From assembly GCA_002243285.1 (NCBI GenBank), contig CP022585.1:3522641-3586640 (forward strand): a DNA stretch of 64,000 nt. Direction: 5' to 3'. The position numbers and the translations under genes were made by a program. This stretch comes from Candidatus Fluviicola riflensis. Its GTDB lineage: Bacteria > Bacteroidota > Bacteroidia > Flavobacteriales_D > Crocinitomicaceae. Positions 1 through 8,651 of this stretch are shown here, in pieces. The notes below the pieces were generated by a model. It ran no database searches. It had not been told where the DNA came from and was given only the letters and a program-made list of their open reading frames with translations. How positions within the stretch are numbered: position 1 is the first letter of the stretch; every line of letters begins with the position of its first letter.

Positions 1-3000
1 CCGGCAATAAGATTACATCAATCGCGTCTGATCCTGTACAACCGTTATTGTCGACATTAACCAAATACGTACCACTACTGGTTGGTGTATAAGTCGGGCC
101 GGTGCTCAATACGGCATTGGAACTGGAAAGCCATTCGAAAACAGCCGGCGAGAAAACAGAAACGTCGAGCGTTACCGGTGTATTGGAGCACACAGAAATA
201 TTTGGTCCCAAATCAACATCCGGACTTGCATTGATGATCACATTCGTAGTATCATTTGTTGTACAACCATTGGCGATACTGGAAACAATCACGCTGTAAA
301 TTCCCGATTGAGTAACGGTTCTGATCTGATTCGTATTGCCATCATTCCACAAATACGAATAACCCGCATCTGTAGCGGCAGTGAGCGTTGCATTATCACA
401 GGCAGAAAGGTTATCAGCCAACGTAGTGACCGGAACAGGCAATACCTGAATGACCACCGTATCGCTCGCAGTACAACCGTTTACACTGGTTACATCTACG
501 ATATAAACGCCTGAAGCCGAAATCTGGATGGTTGGTGTTTGATCGCTGGTACTCCATTGATAATCATTGAACGAACCCGGATCGAGCGTGATCGGAAGTA
601 CCGATTCACACACATTTTGGTCTGCACCAAGATTTGGCACTGCAGGAGGATAAACCGCCAGTACTTCTACTGTATCTGAACCGATACAACCGTTTTGATC
701 GGTGATTTCCACCCAATACGTTCCGGCAATTCCGGCCGATAATGTTTGATTGGTAGAACCATCCTGCCACAAAAAGTCTGAACCGGAATAAAGTGCATCC
801 AGTAATAATGGACCGCAACTTGCGGTATCATTCCCTAAATCGGCTGTCACAATACTGTTAAGCGTTACCGTTGATGTAGCCGTTGATGAACAACCATTCG
901 CCGCAGTGATCGCTACCGAATACGTTCCCGATTGGTTCACTGTAACGGATTGCGTAGTTTCATTTCCGGGCGACCATGAATAGGCCGATCCCGGATTTTG
1001 GGCATTCAACACGTAACTTGTTCCGCACGTAGACGGATTTCCCAAATTGACGAATGGCAATGCCATTACATTCACAACCTGCGAAGCTGTGTCCATACAT
1101 GTATTGTTGTCGGTCACGATCAGTTGTGTCGTAAAATTACCGGCCGAGCCATACGTATGTGCAGGATTCTGCTGTGTATTCAACGGACTAAGATCACCGA
1201 AATTCCAGCTGTAAGTTAAGCCGGCACCTGTAGCATTGGAAACAAACGAAGTGGCATTCCCCATACAGACATTTGTTGCGCTGAATGCAGCTATCGGTTG
1301 CGGATAAACAATTTGTGTTTGTGTTGATTGGCTCGAGCAACCGTTCGGATTAACAACATTAAGCGTTACCGTATAACTTCCGTCTGTCGCATAAATGTGC
1401 TGTGGAGCAACGGTGTTGGAAGTTGTCGCATCACCGAAATCCCAGGAATAAGTATTTAAATTATCGATCACCGTCGGAACAAAGCTTGTTACGGCAAACT
1501 CACAAGAAGCGGCAACAGAGAAATTACTGTTTGGTAAATCGTGAATGGTAACCGATGTAGAAATTGTATCGGTACAAGTAGCATCAGTTGATACGATGAG
1601 TTGAATGATGTAAATACCCGGCGTCGCAAATGATTTGACCGGGTTGACAGCTGTGGAAGTATCTCCGTCGCTGAACGACCAGTTGTAAACCGGATTCGGA
1701 TTCGCGATTGTGGAAGTATTCACCAGCGAAAGAGGCTGACCTACGCAAGCATCCGTTACTGTAAAAGAGGCAAGATCTTCCGCAAAAACAGTAAATGTCT
1801 GATGCAGCGTATCTGTGCAACTTACTCCTGAAGTAACAATCAATGCGAGATCATGACTTCCGGCAGCCGGATTGTTCAATAAATAAGAGGCCGTGATATC
1901 CGGCAATGTCGTGTTATCAAGCAACCATTCATAATCAGTAATCGCGTAACTCGCAGGAATGGTTGTTCCGGTTGATCCGCTTCCGTTTACCGCAAATACA
2001 TCGTTGAAACAATCTTCGGTAATAGTAAACTGAGCCGTTGGGTGATTGAACACATCTACTACATTGGAAGTGTCTGAAACGCAACCGTAATTGGAAGTCA
2101 GTACCAAACTTGCCGTGTAATTTCCGGCTGCGGCATAGAAAACTGCTTGTATACTGTCATTATTGCTTGAAAGTACGCTGTTACCGAAATTCCAGGCAGA
2201 AGTAAATGTTCCGGATGTGATAGACGAACCGTTATAGAAATGGACCGAATCGCCCAAACACTCATCATCCCACGTGAATAAAGCCGCAGGTGACGGAGCC
2301 GTTGGAGCAATGTAAACCGTATCCCTGGTTGAACAACCGCGCGCGTCAATGAGTTCGAGCGCAATCGTTTGACTTGTTGCCAGCGCACTCACAAACCGAT
2401 TGGGGTTTTGGGAACCGTCTTCCCAATAACAGGTGGTTGGGAAAACATTCGGCACATTCAATGCCTGAACATATACACTATCACCGGCGCAAATATGCAA
2501 AAGCGTATCGGGTAACGTAGAAACAGGCAGTTGCGTACAAGCGGTATCCGCCATTGCAAGGCGATACATGTTTGGCGGTACATTTACCGTTGGTAACGAA
2601 AACTGAGTGCCGTCAATGATGGAAAGACTATCCGAATACGAAATATTATCTGCCTGAATCCGGCGAAAATCCATGTCCTGAAACTGTGATGAGACAAACA
2701 ATCCCAGGTTATTCGTATCAACCCCGATCAACGAATAATCTACGTCGCCGAGGTATTTTACTGAAACGGTATCGTGAATAGCGGAGGTTAATCCTGTAAA
2801 TTTTACATCGAAATAACGATCAACGCTTCCGTTGCCAGCATAGAGTAATTTTTTATGCCCACGGATTAATTCCAGCGTATCACTTTGATGTCCGTAGTAA
2901 TAGAAACCGGTATTGGCCACCGAAATTTCGTGCGCTGCGGCAATGCTGAATTTCGTGTAAATCACACCTTCACCGGTGAAGCGATGTTGTGCGTTTTCAC

Positions 3001-3502
3001 CCAGTAAATACGGATGTGAAGACACGGAATTAGTTCCGGTGCGATATTTGAAAATCACGGAAATATTGGTGTCAATTACTGCATTTCCACTCAGGAATTG
3101 AATCGTGTCGAGTACTGTTATGTTATTGTCTACGTAAACATTCCCGGACGTTTTATTCACCACGATTTGAAACAGCTGTGGTTTCTGCGTTCCACGAATG
3201 TGTGAATCACCGGTGCCCACAAAATGGATCTGTGACGGTTTTGTAGCCGGTAAACTGTCCTGCTTGTCACAATAAAGCGAATCGTCAGTCACGAGGTCGT
3301 TGGTGATGTAGATTTTTCCGTTGATCAGTTTATTTATCGGATTGGGGAACGTTTTCAGGAGCTGAAAATCACCATCGATATAGATAAACGAATTTGACAT
3401 CACCCGAATACCGCCAGCGGAATCATTCACAAACAACCCGCGTTGCGAAAACGCACCGGTTGCCAGCAAAAGGGCTACGAAAAAGAGAAAACTGCGTCTC
3501 AT
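1..3502 (-). CDS. Giant exported PKD/Ig-like repeat surface protein (3' end outside window)
   Basis: Reads from the ATG at 3502 off the left edge, about 1167 codons visible without a stop. Residues 1-20 are a clear signal peptide (MRRSFLFFVALLLATGAFSQ). Residues about 20-390 are a beta-rich region without PKD motifs. From about residue 400 there are successive beta-sandwich modules; WSFSDGD, WDFGDAT and WNFGDLS near residues 600, 690 and 760 are the PKD hallmark. Later modules follow a Cys-rich Ig-like pattern ending in D-x-V-x-I/V. Such proteins in Bacteroidota are usually T9SS cargo or adhesins with a C-terminal sorting domain; that end is not visible. It starts 12 nt after the tail-collar gene and is the last visible member of a four-gene operon. 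Domain class is well supported; the adhesin role is inferred. Confidence 0.88.
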   Translation of the reverse strand, partial: MRRSFLFFVALLLATGAFSQRGLFVNDSAGGIRVMSNSFIYIDGDFQLLKTFPNPINKLINGKIYITNDLVTDDSLYCDKQDSLPATKPSQIHFVGTGDSHIRGTQKPQLFQIVVNKTSGNVYVDNNITVLDTIQFLSGNAVIDTNISVIFKYRTGTNSVSSHPYLLGENAQHRFTGEGVIYTKFSIAAAHEISVANTGFYYYGHQSDTLELIRGHKKLLYAGNGSVDRYFDVKFTGLTSAIHDTVSVKYLGDVDYSLIGVDTNNLGLFVSSQFQDMDFRRIQADNISYSDSLSIIDGTQFSLPTVNVPPNMYRLAMADTACTQLPVSTLPDTLLHICAGDSVYVQALNVPNVFPTTCYWEDGSQNPNRFVSALATSQTIALELIDARGCSTRDTVYIAPTAPSPAALFTWDDECLGDSVHFYNGSSITSGTFTSAWNFGNSVLSSNNDSIQAVFYAAAGNYTASLVLTSNYGCVSDTSNVVDVFNHPTAQFTITEDCFNDVFAVNGSGSTGTTIPASYAITDYEWLLDNTTLPDITASYLLNNPAAGSHDLALIVTSGVSCTDTLHQTFTVFAEDLASFTVTDACVGQPLSLVNTSTIANPNPVYNWSFSDGDTSTAVNPVKSFATPGIYIIQLIVSTDATCTDTISTSVTIHDLPNSNFSVAASCEFAVTSFVPTVIDNLNTYSWDFGDATTSNTVAPQHIYATDGSYTVTLNVVNPNGCSSQSTQTQIVYPQPIAAFSATNVCMGNATSFVSNATGAGLTYSWNFGDLSPLNTQQNPAHTYGSAGNFTTQLIVTDNNTCMDTASQVVNVMALPFVNLGNPSTCGTSYVLNAQNPGSAYSWSPGNETTQSVTVNQSGTYSVAITAANGCSSTATSTVTLNSIVTADLGNDTASCGPLLLDALYSGSDFLWQDGSTNQTLSAGIAGTYWVEITDQNGCIGSDTVEVLAVYPPAVPNLGADQNVCESVLPITLDPGSFNDYQWSTSDQTPTIQISASGVYIVDVTSVNGCTASDTVVIQVLPVPVTTLADNLSACDNATLTAATDAGYSYLWNDGNTNQIRTVTQSGIYSVIVSSIANGCTTNDTTNVIINASPDVDLGPNISVCSNTPVTLDVSVFSPAVFEWLSSSNAVLSTGPTYTPTSSGTYLVNVDNNGCTGSDAIDVILLP

Positions 3503-3514
3503 AAGTAGCGGTTT

Positions 3515-4435
3515 TTAAGGTAGTTTAATGATATAAGCCAAGACGTAATACGGTGGGCGGTTTTCATGAGGTTGAGCTGCATCCTGAACATTTGCATTAT
3601 TCGTAGAGCCCGCAACTACCACTGAGTGACCATGTCCACCACTTGCTGATCCATACCAACCGTTATCATCCGATTCCCCCTTATCAAAAGCTCCGCCGGA
3701 TGTTCCGTTACCTCTTGGCACATCGTGCGTATGTTCCCCCCCGGAGGTAGTATTTCCGTTCAATGTAGCGCTATGCGAATGTGCCGGTAATCCTGATTGA
3801 GCAGACGTTAATGTCACCTGATCCAATCCGCCGGTATTTCCAACCGTGTTATAATCTACTACTGCATTGTTGTATCCTACGATAAAACGCCCTCTCAAAT
3901 CCGGCCTTCCGCCACCACCGTCGCACAACGCCCATCCTGTAGGCAAAGCAGCGGGATTTCCACTCCACATAATAATTGCACCTGTAGGAACCAGGGCATT
4001 ATTACTAAATCCGGGAACGACTACGTTATCTGTTGTCACTGTTTGGGCCTGAACGTTTGTCCCCGAAAGATTAGGGGCTGTTATCGTTCCGGTAGTGAGT
4101 GTAATATCTCCGTTTATAAGTGGTTCTCCAGGTCCGCTTGTACCGATCGGTTCTTTGGGCACAAGACCTAACCAACGACCACCATCGTAATAGTAAAGCA
4201 ACATGTCGGTTGTATCAAACACCATTAGTGCTTTTGCGGGATTAATGATGCCGTTTCGCTGCACGGTGGACATGCGCGGAAACAAAACGCCCCGGTTATC
4301 ACTTCCTCCCGGAGGAGATTGAATATCCAGTGCGGCTGTAGAATCGGGTGTGGCGGTATTTACACCTACCTGACCGAATGAAAGACTGATTCCTTGAAAA
4401 GTCAATACCATTAAAACGAAGATCTTTTTCATCAC
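3515..4435 (-). CDS. Exported phage-tail-collar-domain protein (microcystin-dependent-protein-like)
   Basis: 306 aa from GTG at 4435, or 305 aa from the adjacent ATG at 4432, which gives the better signal peptide (MKKIFVLMVLTFQGISLSFG). Residues about 20-110 match the N-terminal module common in Bacteroidota collar proteins (VGVNTATPDSTAALDI, then LFPRMSTVQRNGI and LLYYYDGGRWLGL). The C-terminal half carries the Tail Collar signature: LPTGWALCDG, RPDLRGRFIVGY, a Gly/His-rich segment with repeated HSH/HTH/HGHS motifs, and a terminal RPPYYVLAYIIKL. In phages this fold lies at the tail-fibre/baseplate junction; free bacterial copies are exported or part of surface appendages. The upstream gene's stop abuts this start, so co-translation is likely. 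It probably contributes a trimeric tip or cap to a surface structure (inference). Confidence 0.85.
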   Translation of the reverse strand: MMKKIFVLMVLTFQGISLSFGQVGVNTATPDSTAALDIQSPPGGSDNRGVLFPRMSTVQRNGIINPAKALMVFDTTDMLLYYYDGGRWLGLVPKEPIGTSGPGEPLINGDITLTTGTITAPNLSGTNVQAQTVTTDNVVVPGFSNNALVPTGAIIMWSGNPAALPTGWALCDGGGGRPDLRGRFIVGYNNAVVDYNTVGNTGGLDQVTLTSAQSGLPAHSHSATLNGNTTSGGEHTHDVPRGNGTSGGAFDKGESDDNGWYGSASGGHGHSVVVAGSTNNANVQDAAQPHENRPPYYVLAYIIKLP

Positions 4436-6439
4436 TTATTGTTTAGCTTTTTTGTTCTTACTGGGTACCACAATACTCGAAACATCACTTCGCGTGACAT
4501 TTCCTTTCTCGTCGTACATTCTTACCTGATATTCTATTATTTGTCCGGGCGTTGTAGCCGTGTCTCGAAATCCGATGGTTTCCGTCCGGGTTGAAATCAT
4601 TTTAAACTCTTCTGCTCCTGTGCGTTTGAAAACAACATAACTCACTTTTTCTTCCTGCGCCGAAGACTTCCAGTTGATCTTTACACTTCCCGTTGCTTTT
4701 TCAAATTTCAGCTTCGAAATAGCAACTTGGTGATTCGTTTTTTCGGCTTTGGCTTTGGTGAGAATGCGCAAGTGGTTGGAAGGATTTGACTGATTGGAAC
4801 GCTGATCAACAGCAACCAGGTAATAACTGTATTGTTTACCAAATTCAATACTTCGGTCAAAAAATTGTGCAATGTCTTTCGGGATGATCGTTGTATTGAT
4901 CTTTTTGAAAATCTTCAAGGAATCACTATCGGTTTGACGATACAAGTCATAACCCACCAAATCCAATTCGGTATTACGCACCCATTCGATCACAATTTTA
5001 TCTTCCGCCAGGCTCACTTTTTTCAAAAACGGTTCGGTTGGCGGAAGCGCATCTGTCATGGTATTACTGGCCATTTCAGACAACTTACTTTCATTCATAC
5101 TGGTATCTACAGCCAATACGGCATAGCTGAATTTATTGAGTGCGTTTGCCGGAAGTGAATCGGTGAACGCGGTTGCGTACAGAATATCGGAGGACAACAG
5201 CGTTAGGTTTTTCTTGTCATTTTCAATGGAACGGTAAATCTTGTATCCAAGAATATCGCTTTCCTTATTAGCGTCCCAGGAAATAATCAAGCGCGCCGTA
5301 TCACTTGAAACCAACACATTCTCAGGCGGCATTGGCGGTTCGTTGTCTATTACATCCACGATCAATTCGGCCGCAAAAGCTTCATTACCATCCTCGTCTG
5401 TAGCGGCTACTTTGAAAAAATAAAGTCCGAAATCGGGAACAATAGCCCTGAATGCAGAATCGGGAAACAGCAAAGGAGTTGTATTTTGGAGCGTATATTC
5501 CTCTTTGCCTTCTTTCGAAATATAGACTTTGTATCCGGCGAAATCATCGTCTTCTGATTCTTTGCTCCAATTCAGCTGCACACTTTTCCCGTAAACTGTT
5601 TTTCTAAAATTGACTGGTGCTTCAGGTAAGGTTTCATCTTTGATCCGAATCGCAATTTGTTCGGTGTATTCGGTGTATTCGCCAAAGAAATCGAGTCCAA
5701 CCAGCGTATAATAATAGGTCTGTTTTTCTTTCAGTTTTTCGTCGCTGAAAAAGATTTTCGGATAACCTTCCACGCCGTTCGGATCTTTTATCTTCGAGAT
5801 CAAAACAGGATCTTTGGTAATCAGTTTACCAATACTGTCTTTGGTCAGGGAACGGTAAATTTCTACTCCGTAATACTTCGTTGGTTCAGGTTTCCAACCA
5901 AAATCGACGCCTTTTCGTTTTAGGCTAACTTTCAGACTGTCAATTTGCGCTTTTTGAATTTCGCTTCCCAAAGTGATCACATCCGAAACGGCTATTTCAA
6001 CTTCTGCACCACTATTGATTTTCACCACTTTGTACTGCACTGATCCCGAGGCAGGAACTGTTAAATCCTCGTAATAATTCCCGAGGTATTTGCAATATAC
6101 ATTGCTTTCAAACGATTTCAGCGAAGCCAGCAACAATCCCATTCCTTCCGGCTTTTTGTTTCCGTTTACCAGGTCGAGGTATTGCTTTAAATCGGTATCA
6201 GCAGAAAGTTCGCCCGCACTCACTTTATAGCTTCCGAACTGCAGCGGAGTATTGGTAAGATTTACCCAACTGCCTCCATCTAATGACCGGTAAACTTTCA
6301 CCTGCTCGCGAATGATCAGTGTTGGTGTATACCATTTCAACGCCACCGCATGATCGCTCACTTTGTACACAATCTTGTTTTCTTGTGAGAACAGGTTGCA
6401 GACAGCAAAAACACTAATTAAGAGCGCAAGTTTATTCAT
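4436..6439 (-). CDS. Exported multi-fibronectin type III protein
   Basis: 667 aa with a short signal peptide (MNKLALLISVFAVCNLFSQ). From about residue 170 onward there are at least five consecutive ~95-residue FN3-like modules, each with the pattern (V/I)xLxW ... DxxGYxIYRS ... YxYxVxAxDxxGN. Examples are LNWSKESEDDDFAGYKVY, ISWDANKESDILGYKIY and IEWVRNTELDLVGYDLY. There is no catalytic motif and no recognisable sorting domain; the C-terminus is basic (SKNKKAKQ). It overlaps the upstream barrel gene by 8 nt and abuts the collar gene, so the three are almost certainly one transcript. FN3 arrays typically form stalks or bind partners at the cell surface. The exact partner is unknown, with the co-operonic barrel and collar protein the best candidates. 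Confidence 0.85.
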   Translation of the reverse strand: MNKLALLISVFAVCNLFSQENKIVYKVSDHAVALKWYTPTLIIREQVKVYRSLDGGSWVNLTNTPLQFGSYKVSAGELSADTDLKQYLDLVNGNKKPEGMGLLLASLKSFESNVYCKYLGNYYEDLTVPASGSVQYKVVKINSGAEVEIAVSDVITLGSEIQKAQIDSLKVSLKRKGVDFGWKPEPTKYYGVEIYRSLTKDSIGKLITKDPVLISKIKDPNGVEGYPKIFFSDEKLKEKQTYYYTLVGLDFFGEYTEYTEQIAIRIKDETLPEAPVNFRKTVYGKSVQLNWSKESEDDDFAGYKVYISKEGKEEYTLQNTTPLLFPDSAFRAIVPDFGLYFFKVAATDEDGNEAFAAELIVDVIDNEPPMPPENVLVSSDTARLIISWDANKESDILGYKIYRSIENDKKNLTLLSSDILYATAFTDSLPANALNKFSYAVLAVDTSMNESKLSEMASNTMTDALPPTEPFLKKVSLAEDKIVIEWVRNTELDLVGYDLYRQTDSDSLKIFKKINTTIIPKDIAQFFDRSIEFGKQYSYYLVAVDQRSNQSNPSNHLRILTKAKAEKTNHQVAISKLKFEKATGSVKINWKSSAQEEKVSYVVFKRTGAEEFKMISTRTETIGFRDTATTPGQIIEYQVRMYDEKGNVTRSDVSSIVVPSKNKKAKQ

Positions 6440-8177
6440 TCGTTTCGGTTCTGGAGAAGTGAGTTTTTAGTTTTCGGTAACTGGTACTGAAGCTGTAATT
6501 GTAAGCAATGGTCAATCTGTTTTCAATAAAATCCTGTGCAGTTGCCACTACAGCCTTTTTGTGAATAAAAGCGTGACTGATTTTCAGCACCTGCGACTTT
6601 GTAATACTGTAATTAATAAAGGAAGCAATGGCATAATTCCGGTTCGACAATACATCGTTTGTTGTAGAATTCTGGTACGAAAAGTTGGAACCGACTTTGC
6701 ATTTCCGCTTGAAAAAACTAGTATTTACACCGACCGTCGGACCGAAATTAACTGTGTGATTTCCCGAAAATGCGTTGGTGTTGTAGGAACCAGCAACTGT
6801 GAATCCGATATTTTGTTTGATGAACTGCAAGCTGTAGGACGGATTCAGCATAAAAATGGCGCTTGAAGCCTGTTTGTTTCCACCCGATTCCTGGTACGTT
6901 GTATTGAGATTTACGGTTTGCTTTATGTCTTTTCCTATGGAATAATTGATGCTGGCTGTTCCGGTTTCATTTACCTGCGTCAAACGAATGGAATCGTAAA
7001 AAACATCCTGAATGGCCACAACATCGGTGCTGAAATTATTGTAGGACAAGTTGATGTTGGTGTTTTTGATCAAACTGATATTAGCTGAAGCACTCGAGGC
7101 AATTCGTCGCTGAGTAGCTATTTGCATACGATCCAGATTGTTTTGCTGCACACCGAGGCTTACATTGAGATTCAGCCTGTTTTTCAGCAATTGTTTTCCA
7201 AGCGAACCGGAGATTTCCTGCACGTCGTTGGTAATAAACACCGCTCCGAGTGACGCGTAATCCGGATCTACACGTTTGAATTTCGCGCCGATCCTGTAAC
7301 CTTTCAGGTCATAATCCACCTGGAACAGGTAGCTGGAATTGAAGCGTGAATTCGCTCGCGGTGACCAAATCTTATTGATGTAAGTAAATCGCTCAATTTT
7401 GGTGACCGGTAAAAACGTATTGGGATTGAGCATGCTGAAGTGATACGCTCCCTGCACAGTCAGTTTTTCACCGAAAAGCTTCACGAATTTCAATCCGAAG
7501 ATTTGATTTTCGGCGGGTAAAATATTGTTTGCCGTATCAAACGGAATCGAGTTTTTGTTGTCGGCCGCCCGGAAATAGACCAATTCCACATTATTGCGTT
7601 CCTTGCCGATTTTCAGTTTAGCAGCACCGCCCCAACGCTCATAAGCTGGCAGCGAAACCGTAACTCCCTGCACTCCGCCAGCAGGAATTGCTTTTAAAAA
7701 CCTGCCAAATGCGGCGCTTCCTGAAAAAATTCCTTTTGTGGGAGCCACTTCAACACCACCACCCAAAAACAAAGAGCCACTCAATGAATGTTCACTGAAT
7801 TCCATCGTCCGGTAGCCGGCATGAACCGTAAGCCATTTGTATCTTGGACTGATTCCAAACTGGTTGAACGGCTGACTGAACTTATCCAAGCCATTGGTGA
7901 AATTTTTATCCTGTTGTGTGATCGTAAACGTAAGTGGGCAGGAGATTTTACCTAAAATGGTAATATTCAGATTGCCATTCAGCGCCCAATAAAACGGATC
8001 GCGCCGATTGGCAATTCCTTTTGCATCGTAAAAGACCATATTGGCACCGATGCCACCTTGTAAAGTAAACGGATCTTGTTTGAAGAAATTCTTGGCATCA
8101 GAAACGACCTGTTCAACATCTTGGGCGAGTAGTGAACCGTGAACAATAAAGCAGAATATGGCTAAGTATTTTAACAA
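6432..8177 (-). CDS. Outer-membrane beta-barrel protein, TTG start
   Basis: 581 aa. The N-terminus is a signal peptide (MLKYLAIFCFIVHGSLLAQ), and most of the remainder alternates polar and hydrophobic residues in short strands with aromatic girdles, as in a large OM beta-barrel. I see no plug domain or TonB box. The first codon is TTG at 8177: an in-frame TAA lies two codons upstream and no ATG occurs before the signal peptide, so TTG is the only sensible start. It heads the operon with the FN3, collar and PKD proteins, overlapping the next gene by 8 nt, and may anchor or export them. No specific family is recognised. Confidence 0.8.
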   Translation of the reverse strand: MLKYLAIFCFIVHGSLLAQDVEQVVSDAKNFFKQDPFTLQGGIGANMVFYDAKGIANRRDPFYWALNGNLNITILGKISCPLTFTITQQDKNFTNGLDKFSQPFNQFGISPRYKWLTVHAGYRTMEFSEHSLSGSLFLGGGVEVAPTKGIFSGSAAFGRFLKAIPAGGVQGVTVSLPAYERWGGAAKLKIGKERNNVELVYFRAADNKNSIPFDTANNILPAENQIFGLKFVKLFGEKLTVQGAYHFSMLNPNTFLPVTKIERFTYINKIWSPRANSRFNSSYLFQVDYDLKGYRIGAKFKRVDPDYASLGAVFITNDVQEISGSLGKQLLKNRLNLNVSLGVQQNNLDRMQIATQRRIASSASANISLIKNTNINLSYNNFSTDVVAIQDVFYDSIRLTQVNETGTASINYSIGKDIKQTVNLNTTYQESGGNKQASSAIFMLNPSYSLQFIKQNIGFTVAGSYNTNAFSGNHTVNFGPTVGVNTSFFKRKCKVGSNFSYQNSTTNDVLSNRNYAIASFINYSITKSQVLKISHAFIHKKAVVATAQDFIENRLTIAYNYSFSTSYRKLKTHFSRTETNE

Positions 8178-8399
8178 ATTTTAAGGTCTAGCAAACGAAA
8201 ATAACCATTTTATCCAAAAAAAGACAAACAATTACTTAAAAATTAGACCTAAAGCACTAGTTAAATAAGGCCCTCGAAATGATACAACGAAAGTTACCGT
8301 TCGCAAAATAATTGAATAGCAGTGACTTAATTGTTATTTTTAGGAGACTTTTTATTTTTTTTAAAGAAAAAAATAACGCTTTCTCTTTTGACGAAATAA
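8178..8399. other. AT-rich intergenic region with an A/T-only hairpin
   Basis: This 222-nt gap separates the nifU-like gene from the downstream barrel operon, so it should hold the terminator of the former and the promoter of the latter. The only clear structure is an A/T-only inverted repeat around 8351-8376 (TTATTTTTTT against AAAAAAATAA with a short loop), which could act as a weak terminator. I find no convincing TTTG/TAnnTTTG promoter pair on the minus strand. Confidence 0.35.
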
Positions 8400-8648
8400 T
8401 TACATGTGAATCGCTTCCACTGATTTGATCTGCGGAGCTACTTTACGTACTGCTTCTTCCAAACCTGCTTTGATGGTCATGATACTCATCGAACAGTCGC
8501 TGCAAGCACCCAATAATCGCACTTTGGCAACACCTTCATCGGTAATTTCCACCAACTCCATATCACCACCATCGGCGTGCAGATGTGGACGTAATTCTTC
8601 TAATGATTGGTTGATTTTTACGGATAATTCTTCTTTGTCGAGCACCAT
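8400..8648 (-). CDS. NifU-like C-terminal (Nfu) iron-sulfur scaffold protein
   Basis: 82 aa, the size of a stand-alone Nfu domain. Contains HLHADGGDMELVEI near residue 22 and the Fe-S ligand motif CSDC (Cys49, Cys52) followed by SMSIMTIKAGLEEAVR, the canonical NifU C-terminal signature. In such proteins the CxxC pair of two subunits binds a [4Fe-4S] cluster for delivery to apo-proteins in the cytoplasm. It begins 3 nt after the stop of the Mrp-type ATPase gene, so the two are co-transcribed and probably act together in Fe-S cluster transfer. There is no N-terminal IscU domain or A-type domain. Confidence 0.93.
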   Translation of the reverse strand: MVLDKEELSVKINQSLEELRPHLHADGGDMELVEITDEGVAKVRLLGACSDCSMSIMTIKAGLEEAVRKVAPQIKSVEAIHM

Positions 8649-8651
8649 AAT

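Noticed and set aside
308..2388. Several small frames opposite the PKD gene
   Set aside because: They are antisense shadows of the long PKD frame, with no start context or domain.
3515..4435. Prophage remnant because of the tail-collar domain
   Set aside because: There are no other phage genes around it and it has a signal peptide in a surface-protein operon.
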